Source: Pyxicephalus adspersus
Lineage: Eukaryota > Chordata > Amphibia > Anura > Pyxicephalidae
Assembly: GCF_032062135.1 (NCBI RefSeq)
Contig: NC_092861.1
Coordinates: 141,739,956 to 141,803,955, forward strand
Direction of reading: 5' to 3'
Length of the DNA stretch: 64,000 nt
Positions 55,812-64,000 of this stretch are shown here, one piece after another; the stretch's first letter is position 1, and every line of letters begins with the position of its first letter. The notes under the pieces are model-generated. The model was not told the DNA's origin. It made no database searches and worked only from the letters and a program-made list of their open reading frames with translations. A program made the translations under genes and the position numbers.

Positions 55812-56141
55812 CAGTATTTATATAGCGCCATCATATTACGCAGCGCTGTACATAGTCCATAGTCGTGTCACTAACTGTCCCTCAAAGGAGCTCACAATCT
55901 AATGTCCCTACCATAGTCATATGTGATTATTATAGTCTAAGGTCAATTGTTAGGGAGAAGCCAGTTAACCTAACTGCATGTTTTTGGGATGTGGGAGGAA
56001 ACCGGAGTACCCGGAGGAAACCCACACAGACACGGGGAGAACCTGCAAACTCCATGCAGATAATGTCCTGGCTGGGGATCGAACCTGGGACCTAGCGCTG
56101 CAAAGGCCGGAGTGCTAACCCCTGAGCCACCGTGCTGCCCG
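55781..56141 (-). mobile_element. SINE family A, best full-length copy
   Basis: On the minus strand the A box lies at 56129-56119 (TGGCTCAGGGG), a near-perfect B box (GGTTCGATCCCC) at 56085-56074, the core with ACTCCGGTTTCCTCCCACAT, then AACATGCAGTTAGGTT and GACATTAGATTGTGAGCTCC. The tail GCGCTATATAAATACTGT is followed by (AAT)n. This is the reference copy for the family in this window. Confidence 0.92.
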
Positions 56142-56677
56142 TGGTATGATATGATAAATAGTTAAATAGTTAAATGTATTGGATATTTTTTTTACTTTGC
56201 TCCTCTAAAATTTGAGCCTTGGCCTTGTGATCGTACTGTTACCTAATTGAGCAATATAATAATAATGTAACAATTTAATAATGTCATAGGCACCTTTTGT
56301 CATCCTACAGGCCATATTCCTTTGGTTCAGTGACAGTCATGAAGGGAAGGGAGTAGGGTGCCATTTATGGGTAATGCGGTAGCTAGAGAAACACAACGAG
56401 TGTTCTATATTGTGAAATTGTATGGGTTTTTGTTGTTGTCTCTCTTCCAGAATTGTCTTTTATCCTTTGTATTAAAGCGTCTCTGTTATGCACATAAAGT
56501 TTTTATCTTCTACATATGGGGTTAAAGTTGCATAGAATATCCCACCTACCTGTGGTTATAGCAGTGTTTTTCAAACTTTACAGCCTTGCAGAGCCTGCAG
56601 GATAAAAACTAAATAAATCATAGTATATGTTGTATATGTATTGAAGGATTCAATAATGTTTTGGTTTCAACATACAT

Positions 56678-56931
56678 CAGCCTTTCTCAACCTTTATAAC
56701 ATCCGATGGAACCCTTAAAATAACTTCCAGGTCAGAGAACCCTGGCTATAATTCATATATCCACAATGTATATTAGCATGGTGGTCAGTAAGAAGAATGC
56801 TTCTTGCATTGCTGGCCATTGGGAAGAATGGCACCCTTACAGATAGCCAAACAGATTTTTGGTGTCCCTTGAAAAGCACAAATTGCTTAAGGAACCCCTA
56901 GCAACCTCTGGAGGAACCCTGGTTAACACTG
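56678..56931 (+). mobile_element. hAT-type MITE (AACCAGGGTT ends)
   Basis: The left end is CAGCCTTTCTCAACC and the right end AACCCTGGTTAACACTG. Internal ATGGTGGTCAGTAAGAAGAA is the complement type of the copies at 33.9 and 40.2 kb. The target duplication was not confirmed. Confidence 0.7.
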
Positions 56932-57880
56932 GGTTATAGCATATTATATCTAATCCCAGCTAACCCTATTTAGTTGCAATCTCAAGGACACATTAGTATT
57001 AATGCATGGGAAACTGCAGGATATTTGCACAAAAGGTATACCAAAACATATAACAAAGATATCAATTTGCATTTATACATAATACTTAAAAAAGAAATAT
57101 ATATATATCAGATCTACCTCTAAAGCAATAAAAATGTACCTCTACAAATGAGAATGATTGTATGTGCAAATATAATTCAACTTCCCTTAAGCAAAAATTG
57201 TCTGTAGACTTCTCCATAAACATTTACACATGGCCCAGCTGGAGTGTACATGTTTGTCTCTAGAGGGGGAGACACACATACATGGCTTATCTGCAGAGGT
57301 ATAATAGCAATTGGATAGGGTTTTGAAACCCATGGGATTGTTCATATTTATCAGCAGGATTGCCCACTGGACCCATAGAGATGAGATAGTTGCCAAGCTG
57401 TAAATGTGTATATTTGAAGATGGTCCTTTTATCTCCATAGATGGCTTTAAATTGTAACTGCACCTTTTAAAGAATAATAATGCTAAATAGATTGCACAGA
57501 ATCTTTGTGTTTGAGCTCATGCATGACTTAATGCTTTTTGTTTATTTCTATGAAGCCTTATTCTGGTTTACAGAGCTCATGCACTGGCTTGGCTGGAAAG
57601 GTTTTCATGGGTGGCGGTACAACTTTGTCATTTTGCTGGTTTGGTGATAGGTAAATTATAGTTGAGGGGGTTATGATAAAACTATTTAAGTAGTATATGT
57701 AGCGGATTTGTTTTATTCTATTCAAGACTAAAAATTTACTTTAATGTTTAGTTTTTTAGAAAGTATTGCTTACTCCATTTTGGATTTGCTATTTGCATAA
57801 AACAGCTGGTATAAGTGCCGCCACTTTTTCTGTTTGCTGACTTTGCTGAATGTGGCGGGAATTGGCCGTAAAGATCTGAC

Positions 57881-58117
57881 TATTATTATTACACAGTATT
57901 TATATAGCGCTGACATCTTACACAGCGCTTTACAGTCCATAGTCATGTCACTGTTCCTCAAAGGGGCTAACAATCTAATGTCCCTACCATAATCATATGT
58001 CATTAATACAGTCTAAGGTCAATTTTGGGGGGAAGCCAAATAACCTAACTGCATGTTTTTGAAATGTGGGAGGAAACCAGAGTACCCGGGGGAATCCCAC
58101 GCAAACATGGGGAGAGT
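57881..58117 (-). mobile_element. SINE family A, 3' two thirds
   Basis: (ATT)n, TATAGCGCTGACATCTTACA, CATAGTCATGTCACTGTTCC and AACCTAACTGCATG, with the core up to CCCACGCAAACATGGGGAGA. The tRNA head is missing. Confidence 0.85.
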
Positions 58118-58795
58118 AACACAATGTCAAATTGTGTATGGGATGGGATAATGCTTCCTCATACTGGAGATTCTGATATGATTACCTTTTGAGAAATATT
58201 CAAATATGTAGGGCCAGCCTTAACGGGAAAAATGTGCTTCCTTGGCTGCACTCTTCCCCTTGCTGTTCTGTTTTGTTGGTATCCAAAATAAAGTGTCTAA
58301 AAAGGAGTTGTCCTTATAGTTTATAATATCTGTAGATGTTCTATCCACTATACAAATATTCTTACTACACTGCTGTGTTGTTCTCCATGCAATAGGAGTA
58401 GTTCAGCTCCAGCATTGGGGCAGGTAAGTTACAGTTTTTTAACATACAAAATGGGTACAAATGTTTGTGAAGGTTCAGTGATGTTGAAAAGTGATCACAG
58501 AAGATAATGGCCCCTTTCGGACCTGGGGTTAAAAACTGCAGCTGCTTATCTGTCAGCCTCAGAGATTGACAAACACTTTGTTGTGTGGTTGGGGTAAAGG
58601 TGCGGTTCTTCCTCCAGGGGAGAGGAAGCAATCACATTGTGAAAAACTGCACCTAGATTCACTGCAAACTGCAGCCAAGTAACTTTCAAAGCACTCCGGT
58701 TTAGTTGAATGGAAGCAGTTGGGAGTGCATTTGGGACTGCGATAGATCGCTACAGTCAACCCCAAGTCTGAAATGACCCTCAGTGTTCCACCCTA

Positions 58796-58890
58796 CTGTT
58801 CATTAACCTCCCGTAAGCAGCCGGGTGGTTACTGAAAAGTGCTGGGCGGTGCGCCCGGCTAAAAGGGTCCGGAGAGAACACTGACCCTTT
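58796..58890 (-). mobile_element. hAT-type MITE (CAGTGTT ends), truncated
   Basis: AACCTCCCGTAAGCAGCCGG, GTGCTGGGCGGTGCGCCCGG and CCGGAGAGAACACTG. One end only is present. Confidence 0.7.
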
Positions 58891-59777
58891 TTCTGATTAC
58901 AATGCATTTAATAGTTTCCAGACTTCTTGGTGAAAGTGTAGGTTCTTTAGCTTTTTAATGAGACTTCTTAAGTTCTCCTTTGCTGTAGTGGATATATTTT
59001 GGGCTTTATTATTTATCTATTCAAAACGTTTTAAGTGTTGGCAAAGCATGAATGCATAGAAGCTCTCACGCATGCAAGTTAGAAAAGGTGTTTTGACCAT
59101 AACTCTTGGTAAAGTAATTGAAAATGCATTTTGCATAGAGATCCCTTCTTTCCTACATTGCTAACATCTAGAGGCTTTAGTTCCATGTGTTATTAAGGAG
59201 AAAATGAGTATCCAATCACACCTATGTGTTTGCATTTGCATGTGTGAATTGTTTTTTTTTTTTTTTTTTTTTTTTAACACATGAAGACATTTTGATTACA
59301 TCAAATTATCAAATTGATCTAATACATGTATTAAAAATAAGAATCTACATACTGTATATATATTTAGTATAATACAAATATGAAAGCAAACAGGTAAATT
59401 GACGTGATGCATGAAAGTCAAGGAATGTACACATTGAATTTTCTGCACGTTTTCCATGTTCAGTGGAAAGTATAAAAAGTGTTCCTTCGTGCCAGAATAG
59501 GTGTGGGCCAACTTGTGCTGATGTTTGTGTTTGGGGCCACAGGAATGTTTACACACGATACAATCCCTTTTTAAAACTAAAAGGTCACAGTTCCTAAAAT
59601 CACGTTTCAATCTGTGCACAGGACAGGAACTGCAGAGAGAAGAATAACACGGACATCCCTTCCAGCCGACTCCAGTAGAGCTTCCAGTCTAATAGGGCCA
59701 CGCATGTAATCAGCAATGTCTGCACTACCAATGATTCATAAACTTCTGTCTAATGAAGCTTAAGCAAAAAATCTAAC

Positions 59778-59906
59778 TTTATTAATAAACAGTATTCATA
59801 TAGCACCAACATATTACGTAGCGCTGTACAATAAATAGTGTTGCAAATGACAGACAGATACAGAGCAGGAGAAGACCCTGGCCCGAAGAGCTTACAATCC
59901 AAGAAC
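59778..59906 (-). repeat. Repeat family B
   Basis: ATTAATAAACAGTATTCATA, GCACCAACATATTACGTAGC and GACCCTGGCCCGAAGAGCTT. Confidence 0.85.
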
Positions 59907-60622
59907 TGACATGGATAATAATTTCCCTCTCAGTTACTTGAATTAGGGAAACAAAACATAGGGAATCATTTCTATTGTGAAAACAGTACATCTCTATTGT
60001 ATAAATAGTTGGTGTGCTAAGGGAAGGAGTAACTTGTACAGATGATATCGTATCCTAAAGTGGACTAGAACTCCCATAGTGAAAGACATAATATTATGTA
60101 CAGTTCTGCATAATAATGTAGGTTAGAAGAAATGTTCTAAATAGCAATGGATCACTATACACTAAATACACATTAATAAACAATGGATGCATATTAGATA
60201 TATAGGTCAGCTTTAAATATCATTTCAATAAGGATATGTTTCAATATTTGCTCCGGCTTACAGAGCACCATGTTGGATATGTAGAATTCTTCACTTGTGC
60301 TGGCATTGCTTGCACAGTAATGTCCCCCTAGTCTTGCACAGGGCTTTAGTTGTAGTGTTTTCTTTGTAGGAGTATTGCTCCCTTTATGTCTATAGGAAGT
60401 TACTGTGCAAGCATGGCCGGTTCAGAAGAATATTTCAACACCAGAAGAGACTGAAAGAACCAGACTGATGCCTTGTGTAGGCCAATTGTTCTATAGTGGC
60501 TGATTGACAAACCTGTAGCTTGTCATTTTGCAGCAAGCCACACCTAGCCCCGTTCACAGCTTTCTAGTTTGACATCATGACCTTTGCTTTTGTTTCCTTT
60601 CCACCTGCAGTTTTTAGAATAT

Positions 60623-60773
60623 CAGTGTTCTCCCCAGTTCCGTTTAGTTTGGTGCATCACCCGGTACTTTTCACTAATCGCCCGGTACTGAAACGTTGGG
60701 TAACAGTACAGGGGCTGCCACCCACCTGCAACTTCTTTCCACCCAGCTTTAAAATATATCCTGGATAAAATAC
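60623..60773 (+). mobile_element. hAT-type MITE (CAGTGTT ends), complete
   Basis: It runs from CAGTGTTCTCCCCAG to CCTGGATAAAATACTG, flanked by a 6-bp direct repeat GAATAT on each side. Internal words AATCGCCCGG and CACCTGCAAC are related to the 7.8-kb copy. Confidence 0.75.
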
Positions 60774-60807
60774 TGGAATATTAAAATATTTAGTTATATA
60801 GTTCACA

Positions 60808-60985
60808 ATACAATGTCCCTACCATAGTTATTCTGTCTCATATTTAGTAGTACTGTCGTAGGAAACTGGAGTACCCAGAGGAATCCCATGCAAACAGTTC
60901 ATTCAAACCCCGGGGCTGAGCTGCAAACCTGGAAATGTAGTGGTGTAAGGCGAGAGTTTGAGCCACTGACCAAAAATAGTTAAAG
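60808..60985 (-). mobile_element. SINE family A, decayed core
   Basis: ACAATGTCCCTACCATAGTT, GGAAACTGGAGTACCCAGAG and GGGGCTGAGCTGCAAACCTG. Both ends are lost. Confidence 0.6.
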
Positions 60986-61323
60986 TTTCCCTATTCATTC
61001 CTGATCTTCTGTTAACCTGCTTTGAAAATAAAGGTGGAAACTGATAGAATCGGCAATGGGCACTATAGGTTTTGGATGGGCAAAGGTGGCCAGATTTTTA
61101 TGGGTCATGCACAAGTGAAATAGGGGCTGCTGGAGTCCGTTGTTGCTAAAAGTTTGCTAATTCTTTTAATATGCATTATTGTAGTTCAGGCTTCAAAGAT
61201 CTTGCAACTAGCACTGGCAAGTAAATAGATGAATTTCTTTACTTTCTGATATGCATCAGAATCTTCCTCTTCTGCTGTTTATAGACAATTGGTGTGTGAT
61301 GTGCGCTTCTCCCCCACCTCTTA

Positions 61324-61470
61324 GACTATGTACACACATCGAATGATTCTTATATGATAATCGCCCCAGGGCTGATATCGGTTGAAAATCTGGCATGTGT
61401 ACAGTGCTCTTTGTCTGCCCTGGTGGATCTATGGATGAGGAACGATCGTAAGTGAAGGGCTGGGTCCTCT
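61324..61470 (+). mobile_element. PIF/Harbinger-type MITE, truncated
   Basis: TTA GACTATGTACACACATCG, then GATAATCGCCCCAGGGCTGA and AATCTGGCATGTGTACAGTG. It is cut off by the family-B repeat that follows. Confidence 0.7.
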
Positions 61471-61482
61471 CCTCCTCACTGT

Positions 61483-61574
61483 TTGTACCTCTCTGTTATT
61501 TGCAACCCCTAAATTATGTACAGTGCTAGGTGATATGTTTGTGCTGTATAAATACTGTGTAATAATAATAATAA
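61483..61574 (+). repeat. Repeat family B, tail
   Basis: TCTCTGTTATTTGCAACCCC, AGTGCTAGGTGATATGTTTG and TATAAATACTGTGTAATAAT. Confidence 0.75.
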
Positions 61575-61771
61575 AGTGGCCTTAGTTTTTAAAAACTATT
61601 AAGGTTAATGAGCTGCCAAAGGGAATAGTAGCTGAACCACCAATGCTTAATCCAACAAAGAGAATGGCAGTTTTACCAGACAATCTTCAGAAAGCAGTCT
61701 CACCCGTTTACCAAGATGGCACTCTGAGATATGTCTGCACTGAAATACATACAATGCACAGTGGATTCCAA

Positions 61772-61994
61772 GGCCCTGATTTATGAAAGCTCTGCAAAGC
61801 TGGAGAGAATACACTTTCATCAGTGAAGCTGGGTGATCCAGCAAACCTGGAATAGATCTGGTCCAGGATTTAAAACATTTGCTAGCAAATAGTAAATGAT
61901 TTTTAAAAATGATTTCCATGTTTTCTGGATCTCTCAGCTTCACTTCTGAAAGTGTATTCTCTCCAGCCTTGGAGAGCTTTTATAAATCAGGCCC
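61772..61994. mobile_element. Foldback (palindromic) MITE in ppp2r5a intron 1
   Basis: GGCCCTGATTTATGAAAGCT at the left is the inverse of AGCTTTTATAAATCAGGCCC at the right. The arms are about 90 bp with GGAGAGAATACACTTTCATC against the mirrored GAAAGTGTATTCTCTCC. Transcription of the intron would give a long hairpin. Confidence 0.87.
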
Positions 61995-62936
61995 TAAGTT
62001 TTAATAAGCTGTTGTGTTTGCTACTTAACATCAGAGATTCACTGATATATAATGATGCCAAATAAAGACTTCTAAAAAAAAAAGATTGCAGGTTTTTTGT
62101 TTTTCCTTTGGGTGATAATTATTTTTCATTTTAGTTGCTTACAGATAAGCTTTTATATGAACAATTTTAAGTGTAAGTAGATTTATGAAAATTGTTTTGA
62201 GCAGCTTTTATAAATCTTTGAAAAGCTGCCTCTGTTTAGTGTAAGAACTTTCAAAAACTTTTCTGGCCTCTTCTGCCAGAAACTGTCCACCTCCTGATGA
62301 CTGTTTAGGTTTGCTTTTAAATCTTCAATAACATTGGGTGTGTGTGAAAAATCCAACCTTGGTTCCTAATACTTCAGATACTGACTTTTCTTCTCAAAGT
62401 TGTGGAACAGATTCATGATTTTTGTTGAAATGCATTAAATGAATTTGATTTTTATCCTATGTATGTAAGTGGGTTTTATTTGATAAGAAATGACTTTAGG
62501 GGGAAATCTGTTACAATAGTTCCTATCACGTTACTCGCTGCAGATACGTAACTTTTTGCAAAGTGTGACGATTCATTTAGCTCAGGCACATGCAAGTAGA
62601 GATAAATAGGTTTGACACATGGGGCCTGGAATACTTTTTTTATTTTGTGTATGTAACAGCTGTAGGAAAAAGAAATGTTGCTTTGGGATGATGGTAGCGT
62701 GGTGATGCTTTTTTATGTGATGTATTCCAGCTTATAGAACATTGCAGGTTAGTCTTATACCACTTCAAATGCAATGTGTTAAGATGCACCTGTACTGGTA
62801 AACATAATGCGTTGTAGAATGAAGATTGTAAAATCTGACATTCTGCTTGGCCTCTGCAATGAAAAAAACCTTGTGTTTTTATATTGATTTGTCTGATATG
62901 GTGACTTTTGAAGCTTAGTTTGTTTATGTGGCATTA

Positions 62937-63460
62937 GGCTTATGTACACACGTCAGATAATTCTCGTCCGATAATCACCTTTAGGACTGATGTCTTGCGT
63001 GTGTACAGCGTTGGTCGTTCATGGACCGGTCCTGGCAGATTCATGAACGACGAATGATAGTAATGGAAGGGAAAGGGGAGAGAGCACAGCGGGGTGCCAC
63101 TCCATCGTCCTCTCCCTTGCTCTATAGAGCAGAATAATGCTATATGTACAGCGCTCGTTCACGCATCATTCAGTCTTTTGTTGTTGGGAAGGATTGTGAA
63201 AGATCCTTACCAATGGCCATTATTTTTTCCACACTTTTATTTATAAAAAGGAGAAAACAAAAACATAAACATAAAAGTTCAGACATACAATCATGTACAA
63301 AAAGTAAATAGTACATACAGGAAAATCTTGTGGAAAAACAACAATAAGAACAATCAATGAATTGGGTAACAACCAAGTGGGCCTAGAACATTTGGTATAG
63401 TTAATAACAACCATGACTAACCAATTCAATGACAATTATTGAGCGTGTGTATATGCAGCC
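62937..63460. mobile_element. PIF/Harbinger-type MITE with an insertion
   Basis: TTA at 62934-62936 and 63461-63463 flanks GGCTTATGTACACACGTC and GCGTGTGTATATGCAGCC. The usual family length is about 320 bp. Here about 210 bp of unrelated AT-rich sequence lies between CCATTATT near 63225 and AATTATTGAGCG near 63435. Confidence 0.8.
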
Positions 63461-63653
63461 TTATTGTTGTAATCCATGCAAGTTATTTAAAAAAGTACGA
63501 CAAAAAAAAAAAAAAACAATGCAGGCTTCCCCCATGTCAAGGTATTTTTTTTTTATTTTTATATGCAGAGCTTCACATTCACTATACAAAGAGTGCTACC
63601 GTATGTCTTCTCTGAAAGTGCTATAGAGCTGCCTTAACACATAATATAACTTA

Positions 63654-63845
63654 GGCTATATACACACGTCCGATAATTCTCACCTGATACGTACGGTTGC
63701 GCTTGTCTCGAGTGAGAATCCGACATGTACAGTTGTCACCTGGACAGATCCATGAATGACCAATAGCTGCTGTAAAGGTAAAAGGAGGAGAACACAGTGT
63801 GGTGTTTTCCAAAAAAAGGTTAATTTTGTACCTACAGTACTTTGC
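63654..63845 (+). mobile_element. PIF/Harbinger-type MITE, degenerate
   Basis: TTA at 63651-63653 is followed by GGCTATATACACACGTCCGA, with GTGAGAATCCGACATGTACA and GGAGGAGAACACAGTGTGGT inside. The right end was not found. Confidence 0.65.
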
Positions 63846-63870
63846 CAAAGTGCTTTAACTTCCCTTAAAG

Positions 63871-64000
63871 CAGGGGTGTCACCCAGGCCCGTGGGCCAAA
63901 TCTGGCCCGCACTGTAATTATATTTTGCCCTGGAGAAAATACCAAATGTCTACTAGAGCTGGCCTGCCGGTAGACAGTGCATGCACCGCTAATACTACAA
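63871..64000 (+). mobile_element. hAT-type element, cut by window end
   Basis: It starts CAGGGGTGTCACCCAGGCCC, then GTGGGCCAAATCTGGCCCGC, the typical beginning of Charlie-like hAT elements. The rest is outside the window. Confidence 0.7.

Larger units (their letters stand above)
52920..64000 (+). other. ppp2r5a: ppp2r5a intron 1 (to window end)
   Basis: From the gtgagg donor to the end of the window I found no exon matching the next part of B56-alpha. Intron 1 is also very long in human. It contains the minisatellite and the transposon copies listed separately. The unlisted stretches 53761-55780, 56142-56677, 58118-58795, 58891-59777, 59910-60615 and 61995-62930 show nothing recognisable apart from short poly(T) or TA runs (for example about 59250-59275). 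Confidence 0.8.

Noticed and set aside
53100..64000. A second ppp2r5a exon
   Set aside because: No frame matches the B56-alpha sequence expected after PPLK in any stretch with splice sites.

Overview
The window is vertebrate nuclear DNA. It reads as an anuran amphibian, probably a neobatrachian (ranid-like) frog. The reasons are large introns with consensus GT-AG splice sites, TA, GATA and ATT microsatellites, a tRNA-headed SINE with an L2-like tail, and many hAT, piggyBac, PIF/Harbinger and Tc1 relics of the kind I know from frog genomes. The species assignment is inference. Two N gaps (46303-46564 and 53197-53595) lie inside tandem repeats, so this is a draft assembly.

Two protein-coding genes are present, both on the + strand. 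From 585 to 14099 are the last eight coding exons of dtl (denticleless, CDT2), the WD40 substrate receptor of the CRL4 ubiquitin ligase that destroys PCNA-bound CDT1, p21 and SET8. The 5' part of the gene is upstream of the window. The exons encode the last WD40 blades, a long disordered tail with CDK-type TP sites, and a separate last exon carrying a PIP box. The 3' UTR probably runs to an AATAAA near 15910. At 52772-52919 is coding exon 1 of ppp2r5a (PP2A regulatory subunit B56-alpha), inside a CpG island and followed by the start of a very large intron 1 that fills the rest of the window. DTL next to PPP2R5A in the same orientation is the order I recall from human 1q32, so this is conserved vertebrate synteny.

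The 36 kb between the genes has no supported gene. It holds a 76-bp tandem satellite (21541-23048), two decayed Tc1/mariner transposases (about 18.6 and 39.4 kb), an hAT remnant with a perfect 8-bp target duplication and an N-terminal transposase fragment (26713-27288), a young Harbinger MITE with 31-bp perfect inverted repeats (25609-25928), and a piggyBac-type MITE inserted into a palindromic foldback element (35562-36166). It also holds a long GATA array (45862-46602), a LINE 3' end (about 50.6-51.2 kb) and several smaller repeats. Intron 1 of ppp2r5a starts with a 30-bp G-rich minisatellite and contains SINE, hAT, Harbinger and foldback copies.

The ppp2r5a 5' flank carries RFX-like X-boxes, a TTACGTAA bZIP site, inverted CCAAT boxes and a YY1-type motif overlapping an upstream ATG. 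I found no new multi-gene system. The unusual items are the transposon architectures, the PIP box in the hAT remnant, and the regulatory layout of ppp2r5a.
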